Source: Deinococcus deserti VCD115 (GTDB taxonomy: Bacteria; Deinococcota; Deinococci; Deinococcales; Deinococcaceae). Taken from it: a stretch of 64,000 nucleotides of DNA. The stretch spans positions 598,001-662,000 of the forward strand of contig NC_012526.1 in assembly GCF_000020685.1 (NCBI RefSeq), written 5' to 3'. The translations under genes and the position numbers were made by a program. Each line of letters opens with the position of its first letter. Position 1 is the stretch's first letter. Below, one piece after another: positions 10,191 to 19,564 of this stretch. The notes under the pieces were generated by a model. The model made no database searches and was not told where the DNA came from. It was given only the letters and a program-made list of their open reading frames with translations.

Positions 10191-12083
10191 GTGCTTGTTG
10201 CCGTTCAGGACGCCATCAAAGATTACGGCCCGCTGACGGTGCTGAGTGACGTGACCTTCGCCGTGCAGCCGGGCGACCGCGTGGGTCTGGTAGGCCGCAA
10301 CGGGGCCGGGAAAAGCACGCTGCTGAAGCTGCTGACCGGTGAGATCGTGCCGGATGGCGGCGTGGTCAAGCGGGGTCCAGGTGTGCGGGTGCGGAACCTG
10401 CAGCAGGACCCGGTGTTTCCCGAAGGGGCCAGCATCGACAGCGTGCTGAATGCAGCCTTCAAGGACCTGGACGAGCTGGAAGCCGAACTGCAGCAGGCTG
10501 CCGAGGCCATGGCCAGCGGAACCCCGGAAAGCGTTCTGCGCCATGAGGAAGTCCTGGAACACTACGTTCGCCGGGGCGGATTCGAACGCCGCAGCCGCAA
10601 GGATGCGGTATTGCTGGCCTTCGGATTCCGGGGTCGGGAACATGATCTGGCGTCCAGTCTCAGTGGCGGGGAGCGCACTCGTCTGGGTCTGGCCGCGCTG
10701 CTGGTTGAAAACCCTGACGTGCTGCTGCTTGATGAGCCGACCAACCACCTGGACATCGTGATGGTCGAATGGCTGGAGAGCTTTCTCAGCCGCTATCCCG
10801 GCGCGGTGCTGGTCATCAGTCACGACCGGACCTTCCTGGACAACGTGACGAACGAGACTGCGTATATCCGCGGGGGGACCTTACGCGTCTATGCGGGGAA
10901 CTACAGCAAGTTCCGTGAACTGCTGGAGCAGGAGCAGGAACAGCAGGCGGCGCGCCACGCCATAGAAAGCAAGCAGATTGCCTCGCTGCAGTCCAGTGCC
11001 GACCGCATGAAGATCTGGGGTCTGGGCATGAGCAAGCTCGCCCGCCGGGCCAAGGCCATGCAGGCCCGGGTAGACCGCATGCAGGCCCGTGCTACGGCTG
11101 CTCCACCGGCCGAGGAGCGCACCACCCGCATTACCTTCCACGCACCGGAAAGCGGCGAAATTGTGCTGGACGCCCGGCACCTCACCCGCCGCCTGGGAGA
11201 CCGGACCCTGTTTGCCGACGTCAACGTGCAGGTCCGCCGCGGCGAGCGGATTGCCATCATCGGGCGCAACGGAGCAGGAAAGACCACCCTGCTGCGTACG
11301 CTGCTGGGCCTGGACCCCAGTGACGAGGCCCGCGCCCGGGTGCTGACCGGCGCCCGCGTCACGGTGGGCTACTACGATCAGGCGCTGCGCGGGGTCGAAC
11401 CTCAGCAGACGCTGTACGACGTGGCCCGCGAGTACGTGCAGAAGGACCACGAAGCCCATGACCTGCTGGGCACCTTCATGTTTCCCTACGACCAGCATGA
11501 CAAGCCTGCCCGCATTCTGTCGGGTGGGGAGCGTGCGCGGCTGGCGCTGCTGAAGCTGGCTCAGGAAGACCACAACCTGCTGGTACTGGACGAACCGACC
11601 AACCACCTGGACATGGAGATGGTCGAGGCTCTGGAAGAGGCCCTGACCGCCTTTACCGGTACGCTGATCATGGTCAGTCACGACCGCGCCTTTATCGAGG
11701 GTCTGGCAGACCGCATCTGGCTGGTCGAGGACGGGCAGTTCTATGAGTATCCAGGCTGGGCGGACTATCAGGACAAGCATCCGCTCTTCCTGGCAGCGCA
11801 GGCCGAACGGAGCGCTCCGAAACCAGAGACCCGCCCGGCACCGGCGCCTGCCCCCAAAGGCAAGGGCCTGTGGCACCTCAAGCGTGAGGTCGAGGCCCTC
11901 GAGGCCGATATCGCACGGCTGGAGCAGCAGCTGGAAATGGCCCAGGCCGCTTTAGCCAGCGCAGCTGCCGACGCTGATTTCGTCACGTTGGGTCAGGCTG
12001 CTCACGATCTCGAAGTCCAGCTTGAAGAGAAGATGGAAGCGTGGAGCGCCAGACAGGCGGAGGTTGAAGCAAAGGGCGGGTAA
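10191..12083 (+). CDS. ABC-F family ATP-binding protein (Uup/YdiF-like)
   Basis: A 630-residue protein with two ABC cassettes and no membrane helices, the ABC-F layout. Walker A motifs are GRNGAGKST (about residue 37) and GRNGAGKTT (about 360); signatures LSGGERTRLGL and LSGGERARLAL are each followed by LLLDEPTNHLD or VLDEPTNHLD. The linker between the cassettes is long, charged and helical. A C-terminal coiled coil (about 560-628), preceded by a Pro/Ala linker, resembles the Uup C-terminal domain, which binds DNA or ribosomes. Family members act on ribosomes or branched DNA; the exact role here is open. GTG start with a leaderless promoter. Confidence 0.88.
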   Translation: MLVAVQDAIKDYGPLTVLSDVTFAVQPGDRVGLVGRNGAGKSTLLKLLTGEIVPDGGVVKRGPGVRVRNLQQDPVFPEGASIDSVLNAAFKDLDELEAELQQAAEAMASGTPESVLRHEEVLEHYVRRGGFERRSRKDAVLLAFGFRGREHDLASSLSGGERTRLGLAALLVENPDVLLLDEPTNHLDIVMVEWLESFLSRYPGAVLVISHDRTFLDNVTNETAYIRGGTLRVYAGNYSKFRELLEQEQEQQAARHAIESKQIASLQSSADRMKIWGLGMSKLARRAKAMQARVDRMQARATAAPPAEERTTRITFHAPESGEIVLDARHLTRRLGDRTLFADVNVQVRRGERIAIIGRNGAGKTTLLRTLLGLDPSDEARARVLTGARVTVGYYDQALRGVEPQQTLYDVAREYVQKDHEAHDLLGTFMFPYDQHDKPARILSGGERARLALLKLAQEDHNLLVLDEPTNHLDMEMVEALEEALTAFTGTLIMVSHDRAFIEGLADRIWLVEDGQFYEYPGWADYQDKHPLFLAAQAERSAPKPETRPAPAPAPKGKGLWHLKREVEALEADIARLEQQLEMAQAALASAAADADFVTLGQAAHDLEVQLEEKMEAWSARQAEVEAKGG

Positions 12084-12262
12084 GTTCAGCTCCTTCGGCG
12101 CTGTCCAGCCATCGCGATCTTCGTCTCGCTGCTCCTGTCCTGGAGACTGTGACGCGCAGGACGGTGCAGCCCTCCAATCACACGCTTGTCCGGCCCACGG
12201 GTCTGGACAGCAGGCCGTATGTACTCAGCCGGGAGGTTATCCTGAGCGAGGAAGTCAGGATT

Positions 12263-12778
12263 ATGACGAGCCCCCACATACATTCCCCCATCGGCCACGC
12301 GCCCACAGATCTTCACACCCGCTCGCTGCATCTCGCGGCTGAGGCTTACCTTGCGCATATGCATCCCAGAGCGCCCCTGCGTCTGGAGCGTGTGCGCCTG
12401 CATGACAACGGCGGTGTGGAGTACCGCTCTGAACCTGAGGCGGCTGCGCTGCGTCTGAACCGCGCGCTGGCTGAAGAAGTGGTGCTGGTGGCCCTGGCAG
12501 CGGGGGAGGCGGCACATTTGAGCGCCACGTCTCCACGGCCGCCGCAACGTGACGCCCGGCAGCTGCTGGCAACGGCGCTGAGCGACCCGGATGAACTGGC
12601 CACACTTGACGCCTATCTGGATGTTCTGCGTGGGCGGGCCCGCGCCCGCCTTCGCCGCGCCTGGACCGAGGTAGAGGTCCTGGCCGCTGGCCTGCGCGAA
12701 CATGGCGAACTGGACGCATCGCAGGTCGCGCACCGCGTGGCCTGCGCCCAGGGCATCCGCTCATCCCTGCTGAACTGA
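12263..12778 (+). CDS. Conserved hypothetical protein
   Basis: A 171-residue soluble protein that I do not recognise. It is rich in Ala, Leu and Arg, mostly helical in appearance, with no signal peptide and no catalytic motif. The start at ATG 12263 is chosen because TATCCT (12238-12243) and a GAGGAA-like Shine-Dalgarno (12248-12253) lie just upstream. The same frame is open further upstream to 12149 without better signals. It stands alone between the ABC-F gene and a DUF1540 gene. Confidence 0.6.
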   Translation: MTSPHIHSPIGHAPTDLHTRSLHLAAEAYLAHMHPRAPLRLERVRLHDNGGVEYRSEPEAAALRLNRALAEEVVLVALAAGEAAHLSATSPRPPQRDARQLLATALSDPDELATLDAYLDVLRGRARARLRRAWTEVEVLAAGLREHGELDASQVAHRVACAQGIRSSLLN

Positions 12779-12989
12779 ACCCTGACAAGGCCGGATGAGT
12801 ATCGTCTGAGGCCTGGTTGCAGCTCAGGTCACTTGTCTGACTATTTTTATATCGCTCTATGCAGCTTTTCCAGACCATTTCACAGAAATTCGCCTGACTT
12901 ACTCTGGTTTTGGAGCCTCCGTTTACCTTGGATGCCCGGTCACTATGAGCTTTCAGCGGCGGGTGCAGGCTGCAGGCACGGAGGTTCCT

Positions 12990-13178
12990 ATGAACGATAC
13001 CGAGCACCAGAGCATGGTTGGACGCTGTGACGCTACGAACTGCCGGTTCAACGACGATATGGAATGCACTGCCGGGCAGATCGAGGTTCAGATGAGTGGG
13101 CAGATGGCCCAGTGCATTACTTACACGCCCACTGACGGCATGGGTGAGTCCTACGGGGCGACCGCAGACAACCGCTGA
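12990..13178 (+). CDS. DUF1540 small cysteine protein
   Basis: A 62-residue protein with the DUF1540 pattern: RCDATNCRFNDDMECTAGQIEV near residue 12 and a fourth Cys in AQCITY. Four spaced Cys suggest a small metal-binding or disulfide fold. No function is established for the family. The ATG has a strong Shine-Dalgarno (GGAGG 12980-12984, five-base spacing). A perfect 13-bp stem-loop follows the stop. The 210 bases upstream are AT-richer than their surroundings and probably hold the promoter. Confidence 0.8.
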   Translation: MNDTEHQSMVGRCDATNCRFNDDMECTAGQIEVQMSGQMAQCITYTPTDGMGESYGATADNR

Positions 13179-13191
13179 ATTCAAGACTGGA

Positions 13192-13227
13192 AGGCTGGTC
13201 ACCGGATTAAATTTCGGTGACCAGCCT
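13192..13227 (+). terminator. Stem-loop after the DUF1540 gene
   Basis: A 13-bp perfect stem, AGGCTGGTCACCG (13192-13204) with CGGTGACCAGCCT (13215-13227), and an AT-rich 10-nt loop. Only a short pyrimidine-rich tail follows. Confidence 0.7.
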
Positions 13228-13466
13228 CTACTTTGGAGGGAAAAAGGCTGCCTAATGTCCATCAAACTCAGCGGAGCACATGGCTGACCGTTGCCATTTT
13301 CTGTGGAGAACGGTTTGTCTGACTGTGCGTTGTTCAGGTGAGTGGTGCCAGGTACGGAGCCTCAGGACTGGCCCAAGGACATTTCCCGCAGGGCCTCGTC
13401 TTGTACAGGAGAGCCCATCAGCGATCCTGTACTGTCCATCCCATCCATGACAACCCGCAGCACCGG

Positions 13467-13503
13467 GTGAACTGTCCGGCACACAAACGCCGGTTCAGTT
13501 CAC
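13467..13503. terminator. Long hairpin downstream of telA
   Basis: GTGAACTG/CAGTTCAC (13467-13474, 13496-13503) closes an inner CCGGC/GCCGG stem. It lies 21 bases beyond the telA stop on the minus strand. No T-run is present on either side, so termination is inferred from position. Between 13228 and 13466 I see no gene. Confidence 0.45.
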
Positions 13504-13524
13504 CCAGGACCCGACGGCGCAGAA

Positions 13525-14742
13525 TCAGATTTTCAGGTCACCCTGTGCAGTCACGTTGAGGTCCTGTGCCAGCTCACGTGAAGCCTGCTGCCGCTCTCGG
13601 TCCAGATAGGTCTGGGCCTGCGAGACCTCCCGGTCAAGCACCTGCATGGTCTCGCGGAAACGGTCGAGCGCCTGCGAGCGGTAGGCGCTGATGGAATCCA
13701 GGGCGCTGTATACATCGCGGAAGGCAGCCTGAATAATTTGCGGGTCCACCGTGGCGCTGCCTGCCTGACGCTGGATCTCGGTACTCTGGTGCTTGAGCAG
13801 GCTGGCGGTCGAGCCGATCATCTTGCCGGTAGTGTCGTTCAGGGCCGTGACCTGCCTCAGCACAGCCTGCTGGGTGCCCAGGGCCTGCGAGACCATCAGG
13901 GCAGTTTTCAGGGCACTCACTGTCGTGGTGGTGGCGCGGTCCACACCCTTGATGAGTTCCAGGTTGTTGCGCCGGACCAGATCCAGCGCCAGGTACCCCT
14001 GGATGCTGACGGCCAGCTGCGTCAGCAGATCAGTGACGCGCTGACGGACAGCAAACAGCAGTTCCTCGCTGACCATGCGGGCCTTTTCCGGATCGGTGGT
14101 CTGCAGCTCGGCAAGCCGCTCTGTGAGGGCCTGGTCCACCGCCTTGCCCACATGGGCGTACTGGCGCAGTTTCTGCATGGTGTCCCACAGGTGAACCTTC
14201 TCGGTCTCGATGGTCGCGTTGTCACGCCGCAGCTCATCCTGGCCCCGGTAGAGTGCTTCCAGAATGCCGTTCAGGTGGCTCTGGGCGCTCTGGTAGCGGT
14301 CCAGATGATTCTGCACCTTCTTGGCTCCGGGCAGCATGCCGAACAGCCGCCGGGGCGTCGGGGTGCGGCTGGGGTCCAGGTCCTCTACCGTGCGGCGCAG
14401 GTCCGTCAGACCGCGCAGGATATCGCTGCCTTCAGCCAGGGCGCCCGTGCGGGTGGCGCGCAGGGGCCGTTCCAGCATGCGGTTGCTGCTCTGGGCTGCC
14501 GCACGTTGCTCGGGCATTCCCAGCTCATGCACGGCGGTCAGCTTGCGCTTGAATTCAGGAGTGTGCGCGCCGGCTTTCAGGACATCCTGCGCAAACGCGC
14601 GGGCCATCTCGTCCAGCCGGGCGCGGTCCTCGGGGGACAGCGGCACCATTTCCGGCGCTTCCTGGGCCTGCACCGGGGTCACGGCCTCGGGCGCCTTCAG
14701 CAGGGATTCGGGCGGGGTCAGTGGGGCTCGCTCATCGCTCAT
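13525..14742 (-). CDS. telA: Toxic anion resistance protein, TelA family
   Basis: A 405-residue soluble, largely helical protein of the TelA/YceH family, found next to TerD-type genes in many bacteria and linked to tellurite and other stress. Family features visible are LPGAKKVQNHLDRYQSAQSHLNGILEALYRG (about 145-175), LDLVRRNNLELIKGVDRATTTT (about 265-290) and SALKTALMVSQAL. No terD-like gene is in the window. It reads leftward, ending just before a long hairpin. Confidence 0.88.
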   Translation of the reverse strand: MSDERAPLTPPESLLKAPEAVTPVQAQEAPEMVPLSPEDRARLDEMARAFAQDVLKAGAHTPEFKRKLTAVHELGMPEQRAAAQSSNRMLERPLRATRTGALAEGSDILRGLTDLRRTVEDLDPSRTPTPRRLFGMLPGAKKVQNHLDRYQSAQSHLNGILEALYRGQDELRRDNATIETEKVHLWDTMQKLRQYAHVGKAVDQALTERLAELQTTDPEKARMVSEELLFAVRQRVTDLLTQLAVSIQGYLALDLVRRNNLELIKGVDRATTTTVSALKTALMVSQALGTQQAVLRQVTALNDTTGKMIGSTASLLKHQSTEIQRQAGSATVDPQIIQAAFRDVYSALDSISAYRSQALDRFRETMQVLDREVSQAQTYLDRERQQASRELAQDLNVTAQGDLKI

Positions 14743-14789
14743 GCCTTCTATTACGCTTCAGCCTCACGAAGGGTTGCATCCGGCAAAAG

Positions 14790-14821
14790 GCAGAGGGTGC
14801 CTTCAGTCAGGCACCCTCTGC
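14790..14821 (-). terminator. Intrinsic terminator of the heme operon
   Basis: A 12-bp perfect stem, GCAGAGGGTGCC (14790-14801) with GGCACCCTCTGC (14810-14821), followed on the minus strand by CTTTTGCC. It lies 14 bases after the hemY stop. Confidence 0.85.
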
Positions 14822-14835
14822 TTGTATAACGCTGC

Positions 14836-16173
14836 TCAGACCACCGAAAGTTGCCCGGCGGCCGCCTGCGCTGCGCCCCGGCCGGCGTTGACACAGTCTG
14901 GCAGGCCCACGCCGGTGTAGCTCGCTCCGGCCACCTGAATGTTGGCCGGCAAAGACGCACGAATCTGCTGCAGGTGCTCCAGGTGTCCAACCTGATACGC
15001 CGGATTTTTTCCGCGCCAGTCCGCGCAGAGGTGCCAGAGGGGTTCTCCCTGAGCGCCGAAGAGCCGCTGGACCTCGCGCTGGGCTTCCTCAAGGGCAAAG
15101 CCAGGGTCCAGGTCCTTGAAAAACACCCGGAGTAGCACGTGGCCTTCAGGCGCGCGACCATGCAGTTTGGCCGAGTGGACGGTGACGGCCTTCAGGTGGA
15201 TGCCCTCGGAGGCGTCGACCTGAAGGCCGTGAAGTTGCATGTCTCCCGGAAACTGGTCAGCGCGGTAGGCCAGCACCACGGCCACCGAGCCGTTGGCCTT
15301 AAGGGCACCGATCAGGCCGGCTGCCCGCCCGAAGTGCTGCTCGAACATCGGTGCGGCAGACCCCGCCGGAGTTGTGACAATCACGCCACTGCCGCGCAGG
15401 TGCTGGCCATCTTCAAGTAGAACTCCGTCTGACTGCACCTGTTGAACCCGGGTATTCAGGCGAACTTCTCCTGTCAGCCGGTCGGCAATCGCCTGTGCCA
15501 GGGCGGCCATACCACCCTGGAACGAAGCGAACACCGGACCCGGCGCACGCACGGTGGCGCGGCTGCCAAGAATCACGCTGCCGTATTTCTGTTCCAGGGC
15601 CAGAAACTGCGGAAAAGCGGCTTTCATGCTCAGTTCAAAGGGGTTGGCGACATAAATGCCTGCGGCCAGGGGCACGATGAAATTCAGCGCCGCTTCTCCG
15701 AACCGCCGGGTAATAAACGCGGCCAGAGACTCGTCCTCGTCCGTGGTAGGTTTCGCAGGGACATTGACCTCATCCAGAAAGCGCCGGGCACCCTCGGGAG
15801 AAAGAACACCACTGCGCAGGAAAGCCTCGTCATCCAGCGGAACAAACATTTTCATGTTCTGCGGGAAGTCGATCAGCTGACCTCCTTTCAGGAAGTACAG
15901 CCGTTTGGTGTCTTCCCTGGGATGAATGATGTCCGGCTCCAGCCCAACTTCCCGGGCCAGCTGCGCGGCGTAGGGCTTGCCGAGAATAAAGGCGTCGGCG
16001 GCATGCTCCACCAGAAAGCCGTCGTCAGTGTGCTCGGTCTGCACCTTGCCGCCCAGGCGGTCACTGGCTTCCAGCAGGACGTAGGGTGCACCGCGCTGCT
16101 GCAGTTCCCAGGCGGCGCTCAGGCCCGTGATGCCGCCGCCCACGACAATGACCGGAAGCGCCCCTGAGCTCAC
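14836..16173 (-). CDS. hemY: Protoporphyrinogen/coproporphyrinogen oxidase
   Basis: A 445-residue flavoprotein of the HemY (HemG2/CgoX) class that oxidises porphyrinogen to porphyrin. The N-terminal FAD-binding Rossmann motif is IVVGGGITGLSAAWEL, followed by LEASDRLGGKVQTE. The C-terminus has the second FAD segment around GVGLPDCVNAGRGAAQ. It is third in hemE-hemH-hemY; its GTG start overlaps the hemH stop (16170-16173). With hemE and hemH beside it, it may be the coproporphyrinogen oxidase of the coproheme route, but the window has no hemQ to settle this. Confidence 0.9.
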   Translation of the reverse strand: MSSGALPVIVVGGGITGLSAAWELQQRGAPYVLLEASDRLGGKVQTEHTDDGFLVEHAADAFILGKPYAAQLAREVGLEPDIIHPREDTKRLYFLKGGQLIDFPQNMKMFVPLDDEAFLRSGVLSPEGARRFLDEVNVPAKPTTDEDESLAAFITRRFGEAALNFIVPLAAGIYVANPFELSMKAAFPQFLALEQKYGSVILGSRATVRAPGPVFASFQGGMAALAQAIADRLTGEVRLNTRVQQVQSDGVLLEDGQHLRGSGVIVTTPAGSAAPMFEQHFGRAAGLIGALKANGSVAVVLAYRADQFPGDMQLHGLQVDASEGIHLKAVTVHSAKLHGRAPEGHVLLRVFFKDLDPGFALEEAQREVQRLFGAQGEPLWHLCADWRGKNPAYQVGHLEHLQQIRASLPANIQVAGASYTGVGLPDCVNAGRGAAQAAAGQLSVV

Positions 16174-17120
16174 AGCGAGGCGACCTTCCGTTCAATCACG
16201 CTGGCCAGCGTGCCGATAAACAGCGGGTCGGTGTTCAGGGCCGGCGGTCGCACCAGGGTCATGCCGAGTTCGCGGGCCACTTCCTGCGCCGCAATGTCTA
16301 TGTCGAACAGAATCTCGACGTGATCGGACACGAAGCCGACCGGTACGCTGACGACCTTTTTGACGCCCTTCTCGGCCAGCGCCTGGAGATGCTCATCGAG
16401 TTGTGGTCCCAGCCACGGCTCGGGGCTGCGGCCCGCCGACTGGAAGCTCCAGCTCCACTGCTCCTCGTTCAGGCCAGCCTGTTGCGCCACCAGCCGGGCT
16501 GATTCGAGCAGCTGGTCAGCGTACGGGTCACCTTCCCGCGTAATGCGCACCGGCAGGCTGTGCGCGCTGAGCACCACGTGGACGTCGCTCTGCTCGGACT
16601 CGGGAAAGCTCTGGATGCCTTCGCGAACCCGCTGTGCCAGAGCCGTGATGTATCCGGGCTCGGTGTGGTACTGGTTGACGAACTCAAAGTCGATGTGGCC
16701 GTGATGCATCTCCAGGCCGGCTTTGATCTTCTTCTGGTACTTCGCCACGCTCATGCTCGAAAAGTGCGGTGCCAGCACAATCGCCACGGCTTTCTGAATG
16801 CCGTCGTCGAGCATCTGGCGCACCGTGTCCTCAATCCACGGCGTCCAGTGACGCATGCCGATATAGGCCTTCAATGGACGGCCGGTAGCCTCCAGGGCCT
16901 GCATGGTCGCGTCCACCTGGGCGCGGGTAAATTCGGGCAGGGGGCTCCGGCCGCCAATCTGCCGGTAGTTGTTGGTGATCTCTTCCAGCACGGCGCTGGG
17001 CGTCACACGTCCGGCACGGATGTCTGCGAGGTAGCCGGGCATGTCATCCAGCGTTTCAGGGCCGCCGTAGGCCATGAACAGGACGCCGACCGTATCGGGC
17101 GAAACTGTGGGGGTGGTCAT
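16170..17120 (-). CDS. hemH: Ferrochelatase
   Basis: A 316-residue ferrochelatase that inserts iron into the porphyrin ring. GVLFMAYGGPETLDD at the N-terminus, YIGMRHWTPWIEDTV near residue 90, the VLSAHSLPVRI segment with the catalytic His near residue 187 and WSFQSAGRSPEPWLGP near residue 210 are all typical. A clear Shine-Dalgarno (AAGGAG) lies in the 16-base gap after hemE. Whether the substrate is protoporphyrin or coproporphyrin cannot be told from sequence reading alone. Confidence 0.95.
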   Translation of the reverse strand: MTTPTVSPDTVGVLFMAYGGPETLDDMPGYLADIRAGRVTPSAVLEEITNNYRQIGGRSPLPEFTRAQVDATMQALEATGRPLKAYIGMRHWTPWIEDTVRQMLDDGIQKAVAIVLAPHFSSMSVAKYQKKIKAGLEMHHGHIDFEFVNQYHTEPGYITALAQRVREGIQSFPESEQSDVHVVLSAHSLPVRITREGDPYADQLLESARLVAQQAGLNEEQWSWSFQSAGRSPEPWLGPQLDEHLQALAEKGVKKVVSVPVGFVSDHVEILFDIDIAAQEVARELGMTLVRPPALNTDPLFIGTLASVIERKVASL

Positions 17121-17136
17121 CTGCTCTCCTTACAGC

Positions 17137-18225
17137 TCAGCGCTGGGTCTGCTCATGAACGTAGTCGGTCAGGCGGTGCACCATCGCCTGGGGCGTTTCG
17201 GGCAGGATGCCGTGCCCGACATTAAAGACGTGCCCGGGACGCCCGGCGGCCTCGCCCAGAATGCGGTCCGTCTGGTGCCGGAGTTCACGCCAGGGAGCCT
17301 GCAGCAGCAGCGGGTCGAGGTTGCCCTGAATTCCCTGTCCGCTTTCAAGGAGATCCCAGGCCTGATCCAGGGGCAGGCGCCAGTCGGCTCCCACAATGTT
17401 GGTGCCCAGCGAGGCCATGTCCGGCAGCAGGTGTGTGGTCCCGGTTCCGAAATAGATCACCGGGACCCCCAGCTTCTTCACGCGCTCGATCAGGCGGCTG
17501 GTCGCCGGTTTGACGAAGGTCCGGTAGTCGTAGATGCTCAGGGCGCCGACCCACGAATCGAAGATCTGCACGGCGCTTGCTCCGGCCTTGACCTGCTCGG
17601 TCAGGTAGTCGGCCAGGATCGCCTCGAACTTGCCCATCAGGCGCTCCCAGGCGGCAGGCTCGGCGTACATGAAGCGTTTGGTGCGCTCGTAGTTGCGTGA
17701 GCCTTTGCCTTCGATGGCATAGCTGGCCAGTGTAAAGGGCGCTCCCACAAACCCGATCAGCGGGATGCCGCGTGCGTTCAGTTCCGGGACCAGCAGCCGG
17801 ATGCTCTCGGCGGTGTAGGGCATCGTTTCGGCAGTTGAGGGCACGCCAAGACGGTCCACGTCTGCTGTGGTGCTTACCGGATTGGCAATCTGCGGGCCCA
17901 CGCCGCCGACAAAGTCCAGGTCCAGGCCCATGGTCGGAAGCGGCGTCAGGATGTCATTAAACAGAATTGCGGCGTCCAGCGGCATGGCCTTGATGGGCTG
18001 CAGGGTAATCTCGGCAGCCAGCTCAGGGGTGCGGATACAGTCCAGCATGGACCGTCCGGCTCGCAGCGCCCGGTACTCGGGCATATAGCGCCCGGCCTGC
18101 CGCATAAACCACACCGGTGTATGGGAGGCAGGCTCGCCGCGCAGGGCCTTCAGGAAGGCAGAATCGTGGACAGCAGGATTGATGGGACGTTCGGCGGCAG
18201 GGCGGGGGGATTGGGGTTGGGTCAC
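17137..18225 (-). CDS. hemE: Uroporphyrinogen decarboxylase
   Basis: A 362-residue enzyme converting uroporphyrinogen III to coproporphyrinogen III. The family signature [19 protein letters not shown] is near residue 33; later [16 protein letters not shown] and [10 protein letters not shown] are visible. I chose the GTG at 18225 because AGGAG lies seven bases upstream and the frame further upstream encodes no family sequence. It heads the hemE-hemH-hemY operon. The leader between 18226 and 18340 may hold the promoter (a TAGGGT box is visible on the minus strand). Confidence 0.95.
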   Translation of the reverse strand: MTQPQSPRPAAERPINPAVHDSAFLKALRGEPASHTPVWFMRQAGRYMPEYRALRAGRSMLDCIRTPELAAEITLQPIKAMPLDAAILFNDILTPLPTMGLDLDFVGGVGPQIANPVSTTADVDRLGVPSTAETMPYTAESIRLLVPELNARGIPLIGFVGAPFTLASYAIEGKGSRNYERTKRFMYAEPAAWERLMGKFEAILADYLTEQVKAGASAVQIFDSWVGALSIYDYRTFVKPATSRLIERVKKLGVPVIYFGTGTTHLLPDMASLGTNIVGADWRLPLDQAWDLLESGQGIQGNLDPLLLQAPWRELRHQTDRILGEAAGRPGHVFNVGHGILPETPQAMVHRLTDYVHEQTQR

Positions 18226-18342
18226 GGCAGCTCCTAGGAAAGAAACAAAAAATCGCTCTTCCGTTACCCTATCGTGCAGACCCGCACCGGAAAGTCCCGT
18301 ACCGAACGGTAAGAAAGGTGCAGCAAAGTCACACGTCAAAAC

Positions 18343-18369
18343 CAAAAACCGCCCGGTCATGCGGGCGGT
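18343..18369 (-). terminator. Intrinsic terminator of the BsuPI-like gene
   Basis: An 8-bp stem, ACCGCCCG (18348-18355) with CGGGCGGT (18362-18369), followed on the minus strand by TTTTTGGTTTT. It lies 18 bases after the stop of the upstream gene. Confidence 0.85.
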
Positions 18370-18387
18370 GAGGGCAGGCAGATAGCC

Positions 18388-19233
18388 TTAACGAACGGTG
18401 ACCTTCAGTTCCTGAGCACGGATCAGCACTGGACCGTCAAACACTGCGCGGATGGTATAGGTGCCTGCAGGAACCGGCTGCCCCTGAGCATTTTTGCCTT
18501 CCCACCGAATCTTCTGGACCTCGCGCGTCTGTCCGGGGGCCACGTTGGTTAGGACCAGCTGCATGGTGCAGACCGTGTCTTTAGGATCGGGACGCACGAT
18601 TTCGCCAGCAGCATTCAAAACCTCGAAGCGCACGTCACAGGCCCCATGCTGCAGGTTGATGGCCTGTGTGCCGGTGTTGGTCAGGTTGAACGACCAGGTG
18701 TTGGGCTGACCAGCAGTGACGCTGGCTGGTCCGGTCAGGACGGCGCGGTGCGGCAGGCTCAGCGGCCGGGCCCGGGCTGGCAGTGTCGAAACACTGGGCC
18801 GTGCTGGGGTGGCGACTGGAGGAGTGGCAGGGGAGGCCGGGGCTGTCGGCGTCTGAGTGGTGGGAGGTTGGGTTACCGTACCAGTGCTTCCGCCACCCGG
18901 AGCACTCCCGGAGGCCGAGGTGGTAAAGGTCACGACACCCGCAGGCAGGCCCGCGATTCGCAGCCGCCGGAGCAGCTCCAGGCGGTCAACGGCATTGAGC
19001 CCGCTGACTACAACCCGGCCCTGCTGCTCGTCAATTCGGCTTCCCTGCAGAGTGGTCAGGCCCTGAAGCAGCGGCTCAACCGCCTGCAACTGCGAAAGTC
19101 GATATCCAGAGACAAAAAGCCGGTCAGTGGTCGCGGGCGCGGTCGTCCCTGGTGGGAGGGCCGGGATATTGGTCTGCGCAGAGCCCAGTCCTGCTCCTAG
19201 AAGGGCAGCGGTCAGGAACAGTCGTTTTGTCAT
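18388..19233 (-). CDS. Secreted protein with BsuPI-like domain
   Basis: A 281-residue exported protein. Residues 1-19 form a signal peptide (MTKRLFLTAALLGAGLGSAQ). Residues about 35-105 form a small alpha/beta region that may be a secretin-like or BON-like fold. A Thr/Pro/Ala linker follows (about 110-150). The C-terminal 120 residues match the intracellular proteinase inhibitor BsuPI fold (NTWSFNLTNTGTQAINLQHG...CDVRFEVLN...WEGKNAQGQPVPAGTYTI). BsuPI-type domains in Deinococcus are usually exported; target proteases are not known. It is a single gene with its own terminator. Confidence 0.7.
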   Translation of the reverse strand: MTKRLFLTAALLGAGLGSAQTNIPALPPGTTAPATTDRLFVSGYRLSQLQAVEPLLQGLTTLQGSRIDEQQGRVVVSGLNAVDRLELLRRLRIAGLPAGVVTFTTSASGSAPGGGSTGTVTQPPTTQTPTAPASPATPPVATPARPSVSTLPARARPLSLPHRAVLTGPASVTAGQPNTWSFNLTNTGTQAINLQHGACDVRFEVLNAAGEIVRPDPKDTVCTMQLVLTNVAPGQTREVQKIRWEGKNAQGQPVPAGTYTIRAVFDGPVLIRAQELKVTVR

Positions 19234-19511
19234 ACCCCTAGCCTGAAGCGCCGCAGCTGACGACGGGTGAGGACAGTTAAAGTCACTGTCATTTACGCAT
19301 ACGTCTAGATCAGCTTCTGATCAGATGCGCCGTAATGATTACGTCAGACTGAGTTTTACTTAATAAGTTCGGGGGGCCGATACCACATTAACCTCGCGTG
19401 AGTGCAATCTGGCATTCAAGCAGAGACAATGACCAGCACAAGTGCGCGAGTGTTACGCATTTGGAACCAAACACAACTTGGTAGGCTAAGAAACTCGTCC
19501 TGTAACAGGTC
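19234..19511. other. Intergenic upstream region with no gene seen
   Basis: This spacer between two divergent genes is AT-richer than the coding regions. It holds a small inverted repeat, GATCAG (19308-19313) with CTGATC (19317-19322). No convincing ORF or promoter pair stands out. It must contain promoters for the BsuPI-like gene and for the polysaccharide operon. Confidence 0.5.
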
Positions 19512-19551
19512 ACCTGGGGCGAGTAGAGCTAGTGGTGATTCTACCCCAGGT
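19512..19551 (+). promoter_or_regulatory. Hairpin in the leader of the polysaccharide operon
   Basis: ACCTGGGG (19512-19519) pairs with CCCCAGGT (19544-19551), with extra GTAG/CTAC pairing inside. The stem ends one base before the Shine-Dalgarno (AAGGAG 19553-19558) of the leader ORF. It could control access of ribosomes or RNA stability. Confidence 0.5.
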
Positions 19552-19564
19552 TAAGGAGAGCTTC

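Noticed and set aside
13252..13290. A ten-codon frame with a good ribosome site after the DUF1540 gene
   Set aside because: Too short to support, with no overlap or coupling to another gene.
19260..19330. Possible radiation/desiccation response motif near AGTCACTGTCATT
   Set aside because: It does not match the Deinococcus 17-bp palindrome at both half sites. No convincing copy of that motif was found anywhere in the window.
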